Shown here one piece after another: positions 8,133 to 16,453 of a stretch of 64,000 bases of DNA (the first letter of the stretch is position 1; every line of letters starts with the position of its first letter). The notes beneath the pieces were generated by a model. It ran no database searches and was not told the origin of the DNA. It was given only the letters and a program-made list of their open reading frames with translations. Origin of the DNA: Arthrobacter sp. 35W (GTDB lineage Bacteria; Actinomycetota; Actinomycetes; Actinomycetales; Micrococcaceae); assembly GCF_000482545.1 (NCBI RefSeq), contig NZ_KI519455.1, positions 620,001 through 684,000 of the forward strand. Direction: 5' to 3'. The position numbers and the translations under genes are program-made.

Positions 8133-9377
8133 GTGGGCAATAGTTTTGGAGACCGGCTCCGCAACGAGCGGCTGGCCCGCAGCCTGACGCAGGCCGAGCT
8201 GGGCGGGGATTTGTACTCGGCCAGCTACGTTTCGCTGCTGGAAAACGGGCGCCGCGAACCCACCATGGAGGTCATCAAGCAGCTGGCCAAACAGCTCCAA
8301 CTGGCTCCGCACGCCGTCCAGGAATGGACCATGCCCGTCTCTCCCGCCGAAACTGCCTACCTGCTGGCCGCCCTGTACGCCCGCCAGTCGTGGGACATGC
8401 GCGACTACGCCGCTGCCGCCCGCCAGGCCGGCGTTGCCGCGGACAAGGCCCTGGAGAACAAGGATCCCGTCTCCTGGTGGAACATGGCCTACCTGCAGGC
8501 CAATTCCCTGCTGAAGGACGCCGATTTTGCCGGCTGCCGCGCCGTGGTGGCGGAACTGCTCAAGCACCCCTTGTCCGAGGAATCGGTGGGGCTGTCCGTG
8601 CGCGCCCGGCAGTTGATGGCCTCGGCCTCGCTGGGACTGGGCCAGTTGAGCGAGGCCATCGACCAGGCCACCGCCGCCGTCGAGCGGGGCACCGGAATCC
8701 CCGAGGAGTTCGACGCCTACATTGCGGCCCTGCGCACCCTGATCGGTGCACTGGCCGAAACCGGCCGCCTGGATGACGCCTGGAGCCACTGTGTGACGCT
8801 CTCGGCGATGCTGGATGACTCAGTGCCCTCGCAGCTGGCCGGGGAGATCTACTGGGTGATCGGCAACGTCGCGTTCATGCGCCACGACGTCGACCAGGGC
8901 CTGGCCAACCACGCCAAGGCGGGCCGGATGCTCTCCCCCGCCAGCGATCTGGCCCTGTGGGCCCAGTTCAACAAGGCCACCGCCTGGGTCCGCCTCGCCG
9001 CCGGCGTGGTGGAACCGGCCACCATGGAGGCCATCGAACGGGCCGAGCTGGCCCAGTCGGTGGTCGGTGCCAACCTGAGCGACAGGCTTGAAGTTTCGCT
9101 GCTGCGTGCGCGCTGGCTCTACCTCAACGGCTCCATGGACGATGCCCTGGCCCTGCTCCAGGCCATCAACTCCCAGCAGGATGCGCTGGCCAAGCACACC
9201 GCCGGGGACACCGCGCTGCTGCTGGGCAAGGCGCTGAAGGCCCTCGGCCGCACGGCGGAGGCACTGGTGGCCCTGAACGAGGCCAAGGAGCACTTCGCGG
9301 AGGCCGGCGCGGCGGACCGTGTGGCCCTCACAGTGGACAACATCCTGGAGATCCGCGCCGCCGACAGGCAGAAATAG
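8133..9377 (+). CDS. XRE-family HTH regulator with C-terminal TPR array (RRNPP-like candidate receptor)
   Basis: The 414-aa protein has an N-terminal HTH domain (about residues 5-60, with LTQAELGGDLYSASYVSLLE as the core). A long all-alpha region follows, with repeated helix pairs that read as degenerate TPRs from about residue 80 to the end, for example the AALRTLIGALAETGRLDDAW and LLLGKALKALGRTAEALVAL segments. There is no membrane segment. The GTG at 8133 is chosen for its GGAGAGG site 5 bases upstream; an earlier TTG lacks one. HTH plus TPR is the architecture of PlcR, NprR, PrgX and other RRNPP receptors that bind imported peptides. The divergent neighbour encodes a secreted repeat peptide, so a peptide-sensing role is the natural inference. 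A general XRE-TPR regulator without a peptide ligand is the alternative. Confidence 0.82.
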   Translation: MGNSFGDRLRNERLARSLTQAELGGDLYSASYVSLLENGRREPTMEVIKQLAKQLQLAPHAVQEWTMPVSPAETAYLLAALYARQSWDMRDYAAAARQAGVAADKALENKDPVSWWNMAYLQANSLLKDADFAGCRAVVAELLKHPLSEESVGLSVRARQLMASASLGLGQLSEAIDQATAAVERGTGIPEEFDAYIAALRTLIGALAETGRLDDAWSHCVTLSAMLDDSVPSQLAGEIYWVIGNVAFMRHDVDQGLANHAKAGRMLSPASDLALWAQFNKATAWVRLAAGVVEPATMEAIERAELAQSVVGANLSDRLEVSLLRARWLYLNGSMDDALALLQAINSQQDALAKHTAGDTALLLGKALKALGRTAEALVALNEAKEHFAEAGAADRVALTVDNILEIRAADRQK

Positions 9378-9382
9378 CAACG

Positions 9383-9455
9383 CCGCCCAACTGGGTGACA
9401 GTTATCGCACATTCCGGACCGAATTTTGTGCGATAACTGTCACCCAGTTGGGCGG
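9383..9455. repeat. Long intergenic palindrome, copy 1 (29-bp perfect arms)
   Basis: Arms at 9383-9411 and 9427-9455 are perfectly complementary around a 15-nt loop. The outer sequence CCCAACTGGGTGACAG is shared with three other palindromes in this window. It begins 5 bp after the regulator stop and ends 11 bp before the purC stop, so it may serve as a bidirectional terminator between these convergent genes. Confidence 0.93.
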
Positions 9456-9466
9456 CGGGGGACGGT

Positions 9467-10372
9467 CTAGGCGAACGTGCGGCCGGTGAGCTTTTCGTAG
9501 GCCTCTACGTAGCGGGCGCGGGTGCGCTCGACGACGTCGGCCGGCAGGGCGGGCGGCGCGGTGTCCGAGGCCTTGTCCCAGCCGGAGGCGGCGCTGGTGA
9601 GCCAGTCGCGCACATACTGCTTGTCGAAGCTGGGCTGGGCCTTGCCCGGCTCCCAGAGTCCGGCGTCCCAGAAGCGCGAGGAATCCGGCGTCAGAACCTC
9701 ATCGCCCAGGGTGATGGTGCCCGTGGCGGGGTCCACGCCGAACTCCACCTTGGTGTCGGCGAGGATGATGCCGCGGCCGCGGGCCACTTCCTCCGCGCGG
9801 GAGTAGATGTCCAGGGTCAGGCTGCGCAGCGACCCGGCCGCCTCGGCACCGACGGTCGCGACGACGGCGTCGAACGTGATGTTCTCGTCGTGCTCGCCCA
9901 CCTCGGCCTTGGCCGACGGCGTGAAGAGGGCCGGTTCCAGGCGCGATCCGTCCACCAGGCCGGCGGGCAGCGGCAGGCTGCAGACCGTCTGCTGGGCACG
10001 GTACTCGATCAGGCCGGTGCCCGTGAGGTAGCCGCGGGCGATGCACTCGATCGGGAACATCTCCAGCTTCCGGCACACCATGGCCCGGCCGGCGACGGCG
10101 GCGGGGACGCCGTCCTCCACCGTGCTGGCCACCACGTGGTTGGGCACCTCGAGCTGGTCGAACCACCACAGGCTCAGCTGCGTGAGGATGCGGCCCTTGT
10201 CCGGAATTTCGCTGGCCAAGATGTGGTCGAACGCGCTGATGCGGTCGCTTGCCACCACCAGCACGACGTCGGAATTGAACCGTTCATTGCCCGAAGCCGG
10301 TGCGTACAAATCGCGGACCTTGCCGGAGTAGATGTGCTCCCAGCCGGCCAGTTCAAGGGGTGCATGGCTCAT
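9467..10372 (-). CDS. purC: Phosphoribosylaminoimidazole-succinocarboxamide synthase
   Basis: This enzyme catalyses the ATP-dependent joining of CAIR and aspartate to give SAICAR in purine synthesis. The 301-aa sequence has the N-terminal YSGKVRDLY motif (about residues 15-23) and the conserved SDRISAFDHIL segment, and its length is typical for the actinobacterial enzyme. Its ATG overlaps the purD stop (ATGA), so it follows purD in one minus-strand unit. The stop lies just beside long palindrome copy 1. Confidence 0.96.
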   Translation of the reverse strand: MSHAPLELAGWEHIYSGKVRDLYAPASGNERFNSDVVLVVASDRISAFDHILASEIPDKGRILTQLSLWWFDQLEVPNHVVASTVEDGVPAAVAGRAMVCRKLEMFPIECIARGYLTGTGLIEYRAQQTVCSLPLPAGLVDGSRLEPALFTPSAKAEVGEHDENITFDAVVATVGAEAAGSLRSLTLDIYSRAEEVARGRGIILADTKVEFGVDPATGTITLGDEVLTPDSSRFWDAGLWEPGKAQPSFDKQYVRDWLTSAASGWDKASDTAPPALPADVVERTRARYVEAYEKLTGRTFA

Positions 10373-11667
10373 GCTGTGGCCCCCTTGCCCTTGGACTCGA
10401 CAATGATTTCGCCGCGTGCCGCCTTGGCGGCGATGTCGGTGCGGTACTGGCCGCCCTCCAGTTCGATGGCCTCGATGCCCTCGTAGGCCTTCTCGCGGGC
10501 CTCCACCAGATCGGTGCCCAGGGCGACGACGGCGAGCACACGGCCGCCGGCGCTGACCACATTGCCATCCTCGTCCGCTGCCGTGCCGGCGTGCAGCACG
10601 TGCACACCCTCGAGGCGGTTGGCCTTCTTCAGGCCGCGGATGCGGTCCCCCGTGCGCGGAGCCTCGGGGTAGTTGTGGCTGGCGAGCACCACGGCGACGG
10701 CCGTTTCCGGTGCCCAGCGGAGCTCCTCGACGTCCGCCAGGTGGCCCTTGGCCGCGGCCAGCAGCAATCCACCGAGCGGTGTCTTGAGGCGGGCCAGCAC
10801 GGCCTGGGTCTCCGGGTCGCCGAAGCGGGCGTTGAATTCGATGACGCGGGTGCCGCGGCTGGTCAGGGCCAGTCCGCAGTACAGCACGCCGACAAAGGGG
10901 GTGCCGCGGCGGGCCATCTCATCGATGGTCGGCTGGGCCACACGGTCGATGACCTCCTGGACCAGGCCCTCGGGGGCCCACTCCAGCGGGGAGTAGGCGC
11001 CCATGCCGCCGGTGTTGGGGCCCTCGTCGCCGTCGTAGATGCGCTTGAAATCCTGGGCCGGGGCCAGCGGGACCACATTGCGGCCGTCCGCCAGGACGAA
11101 GAGGGAGACCTCGGGGCCGTCCAGGAATTCCTCGATGACCACCTGGCCGCCGACGTCGAAGCAGCTCTGCGCGTGCGCCAGGGCCTCGTCGCGGTCGTTG
11201 GTGACCACCACGCCCTTGCCGGCGGCCAGCCCGTCGTCCTTGACGACATAGGGGGCGCCGAAGGTGTCCAGGGCGTCGGCCGCCTCGGCGGCGTTGACAG
11301 CCACCTTGGCCATCGCCGTCGGCACCTGGGCCTCGGCCATGATGGCCTTGGCGAAGGCCTTGGAGGCCTCCAGCTGGGCGGCCTCCTTGCTGGGGCCGAA
11401 CACCGGGATGCCGGCGGCGCGGACGGCGTCCGAGACGCCGGCGGCCAGCGGGGCCTCGGGGCCGACGACGACGAGGTCGACGTCGAGCTTCAAAGCCAGG
11501 GCTGCCACAGCAGCGGGGTCATTGCCGTTGATCGCATGCGTGGGCACCAGCTCGCTGATTCCGGCATTGCCGGGCGCGGCGTGGACCTCGGAAACGTTCG
11601 GATCGCGGAGCAGGGAGCGGACAATGGCGTGTTCGCGGCCGCCGGGGCCAATCACTAGTACCTTCAC
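10369..11667 (-). CDS. purD: Phosphoribosylamine-glycine ligase
   Basis: This ATP-grasp enzyme makes glycinamide ribonucleotide from phosphoribosylamine and glycine. Seen: the N-terminal KVLVIGPGGREHA motif and the ATP-grasp signature RFGDPETQAVL near residues 285-295. The GTG at 11667 places the conserved KVLVIGPGG at the very start. No clear ribosome site precedes it, so translation may be leaderless; an in-frame GTG 13 codons upstream is less likely. The product is 432 aa. It is cotranscribed with purC and divergent from the asparaginase gene. Confidence 0.95.
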   Translation of the reverse strand: MKVLVIGPGGREHAIVRSLLRDPNVSEVHAAPGNAGISELVPTHAINGNDPAAVAALALKLDVDLVVVGPEAPLAAGVSDAVRAAGIPVFGPSKEAAQLEASKAFAKAIMAEAQVPTAMAKVAVNAAEAADALDTFGAPYVVKDDGLAAGKGVVVTNDRDEALAHAQSCFDVGGQVVIEEFLDGPEVSLFVLADGRNVVPLAPAQDFKRIYDGDEGPNTGGMGAYSPLEWAPEGLVQEVIDRVAQPTIDEMARRGTPFVGVLYCGLALTSRGTRVIEFNARFGDPETQAVLARLKTPLGGLLLAAAKGHLADVEELRWAPETAVAVVLASHNYPEAPRTGDRIRGLKKANRLEGVHVLHAGTAADEDGNVVSAGGRVLAVVALGTDLVEAREKAYEGIEAIELEGGQYRTDIAAKAARGEIIVESKGKGATA

Positions 11668-11784
11668 GGTTTCAAGGGTACTTTGCCGCGGCGCCTGAAC
11701 CGCCACCGCCTGCGCAATTGCTAAGCTGCACGCGCGGCCCCGCGCCTACGGTGATGTCCGGGCCCCAGTGCATAGACTTGGCGC

Positions 11785-12789
11785 ATGCTTGCCACTTTCA
11801 GTGCGGACGACGCCGCCGAACTTGCCGTCATCGAACGCAGCGGCTTCGTGGAATCCCGCCATCTGGGCTCGGCGGTGCTGCTGGCCGCCGATGGAACGGT
11901 TGTGACGTCGCTGGGCACCCCGGATGGGCCCGTCTACCCGCGCTCCAGCCTGAAGCCCCTGCAGGCGCTGGCCGTCATGCAGGCCGGCGTTCCGCTCCGC
12001 GGCGCCCAGGTGGCGCTGGCGGCCGCCAGCCACACCGGCTCGCTGAACCACATGGACGTGGTCTCGGGCATGCTCCGGGCCGCCGGCTGCACCGAAGAGG
12101 ATCTGGGCTGCCCCGCCGTCTGGCCCCGCGACGAGGAGGCCCACGCCTGGTTGGTGCGCACGGACAAGGGCAGAAGCAGGATGGCGATGAACTGCTCCGG
12201 CAAGCACGCCGCGTTCCTGTGGGCGTGCGCGGAAAACGGCTGGAACAAGCACAGCTACCTGGAGCCCAACCACCCCCTGCAGCAGCGGGTGCGCCAGACC
12301 GTGGAGGAGTACGCCCAGGAGAAGATCCTGCACACCGGGATCGACGGCTGCGGCGCCCCCGTCTTCGCCATCACGCTCACCGGCCTCGCCCGCGCCTTCT
12401 CCACCCTGGCCAAGGCCCCCTCGGACAGGCATGCCAACGCCCGCGCCGCCACGGTGGCCACCTCCATGCTGGACTACCCCTGGGCGGTGCAGGGCCGCGG
12501 CACGGCCAACACCATCGTGATGGAAAGCCTCGGTGTGATCGCCAAGTCCGGCGCCGAGGGCGTGCTGGTGATGGCCACGCCGGCCGGGGCCTCCGTGGCC
12601 GTGAAGATGCTGGACGGCAACGGCCGTGCCGCCACGCTGGTGGGCTTGACCATGCTGGCGGCGGCCGGCGCGCTGGACATCCCCGAGGTTGCCTCCGTTC
12701 TGGAGGCCGTGGTGGGTCCGGTGACAGGCGGCGGCCGTCCGGTGGGCAGCCTGCGTCTGGGCGCCGACGTCGGCGCCCTGCTGGACTAG
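11785..12789 (+). CDS. Asparaginase (AnsA/PF06089 type)
   Basis: The 334-aa protein matches the thermolabile L-asparaginase family of actinobacteria, which hydrolyses asparagine to aspartate and ammonia. Visible features are the [13 protein letters not shown] segment near residues 51-63, the AAASHTGS motif and the [14 protein letters not shown] motif near residue 135. A TAGACT box ends 6 bases before the ATG, the arrangement of a leaderless actinobacterial transcript. It reads away from purD, and the small SCP-like gene follows within 8 bp. Confidence 0.87.
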   Translation: MLATFSADDAAELAVIERSGFVESRHLGSAVLLAADGTVVTSLGTPDGPVYPRSSLKPLQALAVMQAGVPLRGAQVALAAASHTGSLNHMDVVSGMLRAAGCTEEDLGCPAVWPRDEEAHAWLVRTDKGRSRMAMNCSGKHAAFLWACAENGWNKHSYLEPNHPLQQRVRQTVEEYAQEKILHTGIDGCGAPVFAITLTGLARAFSTLAKAPSDRHANARAATVATSMLDYPWAVQGRGTANTIVMESLGVIAKSGAEGVLVMATPAGASVAVKMLDGNGRAATLVGLTMLAAAGALDIPEVASVLEAVVGPVTGGGRPVGSLRLGADVGALLD

Positions 12790-12796
12790 GCGCTCC

Positions 12797-13156
12797 GTGG
12801 CCAACCGCCGCATCGACACCGCGCAGGGCTCCGCAGCCCTCACCGCCTGGACCGCGGCGGCCGGCAGCGTGCCCCGCCCCGTGCTGGCCCTGGCGGTGCG
12901 CTACACGCTCGAGGAGGTGGCCGCACGCGCCCCGGGCAACTCCGTGGAGGTGCGCGTCCCACCGTTTGGGGTCGCCCAGTGCATCCCCGGACCCCGGCAC
13001 ACCCGCGGCACCCCGCCGAATGTGGTGGAGTGCGACGCCGCCACCTGGCTGGCGATGGCCACCGGCACCCTGGCCTGGGCCGACGCCGTCGCCGCCGGAT
13101 CCGTGGCCGCCTCCGGTCTGCGCGCGGACCTGTCCGAGCTGCTGCCGCTGCTCTGA
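12797..13156 (+). CDS. Sterol carrier family protein (SCP2-like)
   Basis: A soluble 119-aa protein with the actinobacterial 'sterol carrier family' pattern: an [16 protein letters not shown] segment, a [13 protein letters not shown] strand, a [14 protein letters not shown] segment and an [15 protein letters not shown]-terminus. It starts at GTG 12797, 7 bases after the asparaginase stop, and is probably co-transcribed. Related genes commonly sit between purine genes in actinobacteria. A lipid-binding or maleylpyruvate-isomerase-like role is suggested by the fold; the biochemical function is unknown. Confidence 0.75.
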   Translation: MANRRIDTAQGSAALTAWTAAAGSVPRPVLALAVRYTLEEVAARAPGNSVEVRVPPFGVAQCIPGPRHTRGTPPNVVECDAATWLAMATGTLAWADAVAAGSVAASGLRADLSELLPLL

Positions 13157-13221
13157 TTCGTTCCCATGGCGCCGCCCGCTTGGGCGGCTGCCGGCGACGG
13201 CGGCGCGGGTAGGGTTAAGGG

Positions 13222-13578
13222 ATGATGTCCCAGCCCTCCCCCGAGTCCAACGGCACCGAATCCACCAGCCCCGAGCCCGCCGGCACCGAACCAGCACCGG
13301 CGCAGCGCCGCGAGATCACCATCCGCCGCGCCCCAAAGCTGGTCCCCTTCCTCGTGCTCGGCGGCCTGCTGGGCATTGCCGCGGCAGGCATCGTGGCCGT
13401 CGCGGCACCGGGCAGCAACGAATTCGACAGGTCCGCCGTCTTCGGCTTCTTCGCCGTGCTGCTGGCCATCCCCGGCGTCGGACTGGGCGCCGTCGCCGCG
13501 CTGACGCTCGATCTGATCGGCCGCCGCCGGAGCACCACCGCCGTCGTCGAGGAAGTCCCCGATTCCGAGGCGGAGTAA
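13222..13578 (+). CDS. Small two-helix membrane protein upstream of purF
   Basis: This 118-aa protein has a Pro/Glu-rich cytoplasmic-like N-terminus, two predicted membrane helices (about residues 43-62 and 74-98) and an acidic tail. I do not recognise a functional family. Its position 52 bp upstream of purF and its plain composition suggest a conserved housekeeping membrane protein of unknown role. The ATG at 13222 is followed at once by a second ATG. Confidence 0.7.
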   Translation: MMSQPSPESNGTESTSPEPAGTEPAPAQRREITIRRAPKLVPFLVLGGLLGIAAAGIVAVAAPGSNEFDRSAVFGFFAVLLAIPGVGLGAVAALTLDLIGRRRSTTAVVEEVPDSEAE

Positions 13579-13630
13579 CCTTCCGGAGGGCGGTGACAGA
13601 GAGCACGCCTCGGCATGAGATAATTTTCCT

Positions 13631-15214
13631 GTGGCACGCGGAGACGGAAAACTATCCCACGATCTTTTACCCGATGAAAAAGGACCCCAGGATGCCTGTG
13701 GCGTCTTTGGTGTTTGGGCACCCGGTGAAGAGGTCGCAAAACTTACCTATTACGGGCTGTATGCACTACAGCACCGTGGACAGGAATCGGCCGGCATCGC
13801 GACAAGCGATGGCGAGCGGATCAATGTCTACAAGGACATGGGGCTCGTGTCCCAGGTCTTTGACGAACCCACCCTGAATACCCTGACCGGGCACATCGCC
13901 GTCGGTCATTGCCGGTATTCGACCACGGGTTCGTCCAACTGGGCCAACGCCCAGCCCACCCTCGGCGCCACCGGCACCGGCACCGTGGCGCTGGCGCACA
14001 ACGGCAACCTGACCAATACGGCTGAGCTGTATGACATGGTCATTGCCCGCGACGGCGTTCCCACCTCGGGCGAGATGGCCCAGGGAAACACGTCCGACAC
14101 AGCCTTGGTCACCACCCTGCTCAAGGGCGAGGAGGGCAGCTCCCTGGAGGAGACGGCCCTGGCGCTGCTGCCGAAGATCCACGGCGCCTTCTCCTTCGTC
14201 TTCATGACCGAGGGCACCCTGTACGCCGCCCGCGACCCGCACGGCGTCCGCCCGCTGGTCCTGGGCCGGCTCAACCGCGGCTGGGTGGTGGCCTCCGAGG
14301 GCGCCGCCCTGGCCACCGTGGGTGCCTCCTTCATCCGCGAAATCGAGCCCGGCGAGTTCATCGCCATCGACGAGGACGGCGTGCGCTCCCAGCGCTTTGC
14401 CGCCGCGACGCCGGCCGGCTGCGTGTTCGAGTACGTCTACCTGGCACGCCCGGATGCGACCATCGCCGGCCGCTCCGTGTACGAGTCCCGCGTGGAGATG
14501 GGCCGCCAGCTGGCCCGCGAGAACAAGTTCGACGCCGACATCGTGATCCCCGTGCCCGAGTCCGGCACCCCCGCCGCCGTCGGCTACGCCGAGGAATCCG
14601 GCATTCCGTTCGCGCACGGCTTCGTGAAGAACGCCTATGTGGGCCGCACCTTCATCCAGCCCTCCGAGACGCTGCGCCAGCTGGGCATCCGGCTCAAGCT
14701 CAATGCCCTGGAATCCGTGATCCGCGGCAAGCGCATCGTGGTGGTGGATGATTCCATCGTCCGCGGCAACACCCAGCGGGCCGTGGTGCGCATGCTCCGC
14801 GAGGCCGGCGCCGCCGAGGTCCACGTCAAGATCTCCTCCCCGCCGGTGCGCTGGCCCTGCTTCTACGGGATCGACTTCGCTTCCCGCGCGGAGCTGATCG
14901 CCAATGGTGCGGCCATCGATGAGATCAGCACCTCCATCGGCGCCGACTCCCTGGCCTACATCTCCGAAGACGGCATGATCGGGGCCACGCACCAGCCGCG
15001 CGAGCGACTGTGCACCGCCTGCTTCACCGGCACCTACCCGATCGAGCTCCCCTCCAGCGACCGGCTGGGCAAGAACCTGCTGGAGCGCACGGTGGCCGGA
15101 AACGACGCGACCTCCACGGGCTGCGACCCGGGTCCGGACGCCGAGTTTGAGAACCTGCTGACCGACGCAGACAAGTCCGCCGCCGCTGCGGCACAGACGA
15201 AAGAGACGCCATGA
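13631..15214 (+). CDS. purF: Amidophosphoribosyltransferase
   Basis: This enzyme catalyses the committed step of purine synthesis, from PRPP and glutamine to phosphoribosylamine. Class II glutaminase features are visible. Cys23 in DACGVFGVW would become the N-terminal nucleophile after propeptide removal, and YYGLYALQHRGQESAG follows. The PRPP-binding loop VVVDDSIVRGNTQ is present in the C-terminal half, as are Cys-containing segments (SSPPVRWPCFYG and LCTACFTGTYP) typical of Fe-S type PurF. GTG start, 527 aa. Its end overlaps the purM start (ATGA). Confidence 0.97.
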   Translation: MARGDGKLSHDLLPDEKGPQDACGVFGVWAPGEEVAKLTYYGLYALQHRGQESAGIATSDGERINVYKDMGLVSQVFDEPTLNTLTGHIAVGHCRYSTTGSSNWANAQPTLGATGTGTVALAHNGNLTNTAELYDMVIARDGVPTSGEMAQGNTSDTALVTTLLKGEEGSSLEETALALLPKIHGAFSFVFMTEGTLYAARDPHGVRPLVLGRLNRGWVVASEGAALATVGASFIREIEPGEFIAIDEDGVRSQRFAAATPAGCVFEYVYLARPDATIAGRSVYESRVEMGRQLARENKFDADIVIPVPESGTPAAVGYAEESGIPFAHGFVKNAYVGRTFIQPSETLRQLGIRLKLNALESVIRGKRIVVVDDSIVRGNTQRAVVRMLREAGAAEVHVKISSPPVRWPCFYGIDFASRAELIANGAAIDEISTSIGADSLAYISEDGMIGATHQPRERLCTACFTGTYPIELPSSDRLGKNLLERTVAGNDATSTGCDPGPDAEFENLLTDADKSAAAAAQTKETP

Positions 15215-16359
15215 CCTCCGCCTCCCAGGAATCTGCACCCGCTGCTGGAATCACCTACGCCTCCGCCGGCGTGGACACCGAAGCCGGCGACAGGGCCGTT
15301 GAGCTGATGAAGGAGGCCGTCAAGGCCACCCACAACTCCTCGGTCATCGGCGGGTTCGGCGGCTTCGCCGGGCTCTACGACGTCTCCAAGCTGCTGACCT
15401 ACAAGAAGCCGCTGCTGGCCACCTCCACCGACGGCGTCGGCACCAAGGTCGCCATCGCCCAGGCCATGGACATCCACGACACCATCGGGTTCGACCTGGT
15501 GGGCATGGTGGTCGATGACATTGTGGTGGTTGGCGCCGAGCCGCTCTTCATGACGGACTACATCGCCACCGGCAAGGTGGTTCCGGAGCGGGTAGCGGAC
15601 ATCGTCCGCGGCATCGCCGCCGCCTGCAAGGTGGCCGGCACGGCTCTCGTCGGCGGCGAGACCGCCGAGCACCCGGGCCTGCTGGCCGAGAACGAGTACG
15701 ACGTCGCCGGTGCCTGCACCGGTGTGGTCGAGGCCGATCTGCTGCTGGGCCCGGAGCGCGTGCGCGCCGGCGACGTCATCATCGGCATGGCCTCCTCCGG
15801 ACTGCACTCCAACGGCTACTCCCTGGTCCGCCGCGTGGTCAACCACGCCGGCTGGGCCCTGGACCGCCAGGTTTCCGAGCTGGGCCGCACGCTGGGCGAG
15901 GAGCTCCTGGAGCCGACCCGCGTCTACGCCGCGGACTGCCTGGATCTGGCGCGCTTCCTGCCCGTCACCTCCGAGAACGCCGTCCACGGTTTCAGCCACG
16001 TCACAGGTGGCGGCCTGGCCGCCAATCTGGCGCGCGTGCTGCCCCAGGGCCTGGTGGCCACGGTGGACCGCTCCACCTGGAGCCTGCCGGCCATCTTCTC
16101 CCTGGTCTCGCAGCTGGGCAATGTCCCGCTGGCCGATCTGGAGCGCACGCTGAACCTCGGTGTGGGCATGGTGGCCGTCGTCTCGGCCTCCGCAGCCGAT
16201 GCCGCCGTCGCGCGTTTGAACGAGCGCGGGCTGCCGTCCTGGATCATGGGCACCGTGTCCGTGGAGGACGCCACCTCGGACAAGACCGGCCCGGACTACG
16301 TCCAGGGTGCCAAGGGTGTCGACGGCGGCGCCGTCCGCCTGGTCAACGCCTACGCCTAG
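15211..16359 (+). CDS. purM: Phosphoribosylformylglycinamidine cyclo-ligase
   Basis: This AIR synthetase cyclises FGAM with ATP. The 382-aa sequence shows the conserved N-terminus (TYASAGVDTEAGDRAVELMK), the DGVGTKVAIA motif and the FSHVTGGGLAANLARVLP motif of the PurM fold. It is translationally coupled to purF. The operon seems to end at palindrome copy 2, which begins 22 bp after the stop. Confidence 0.97.
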   Translation: MTSASQESAPAAGITYASAGVDTEAGDRAVELMKEAVKATHNSSVIGGFGGFAGLYDVSKLLTYKKPLLATSTDGVGTKVAIAQAMDIHDTIGFDLVGMVVDDIVVVGAEPLFMTDYIATGKVVPERVADIVRGIAAACKVAGTALVGGETAEHPGLLAENEYDVAGACTGVVEADLLLGPERVRAGDVIIGMASSGLHSNGYSLVRRVVNHAGWALDRQVSELGRTLGEELLEPTRVYAADCLDLARFLPVTSENAVHGFSHVTGGGLAANLARVLPQGLVATVDRSTWSLPAIFSLVSQLGNVPLADLERTLNLGVGMVAVVSASAADAAVARLNERGLPSWIMGTVSVEDATSDKTGPDYVQGAKGVDGGAVRLVNAYA

Positions 16360-16381
16360 ACCGCCGTCCTTCGCTGTTTAA

Positions 16382-16448
16382 CCCAACTGAGTGACAGTTG
16401 TCGCACGTTTTCCAGCGATTTATGTGCGATAACTGTCACTCAGTTGGG
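16382..16448. repeat. Long intergenic palindrome, copy 2
   Basis: 25-bp arms (16382-16406 and 16424-16448) have one mismatch and a 17-nt loop. They share the CCCAACTGxGTGACAGTT outer sequence and the TCGCAC inner block of copy 1. It lies between the convergent purM and aldehyde dehydrogenase stops, 5 bp from the latter. Confidence 0.9.
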
Positions 16449-16453
16449 CGGGG

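Noticed and set aside
9383-9455. Palindrome copy 1 as a classical intrinsic terminator or as insertion-sequence ends.
   Set aside because: No T-run follows the hairpin, and no transposase, target-site duplication or coding DNA lies between the arms. It is listed as a repeat family instead.
10369-11706. An extended purD start 13 codons upstream (GTG at 11706).
   Set aside because: The extra residues do not resemble PurD, whose conserved N-terminus begins exactly at the GTG at 11667.
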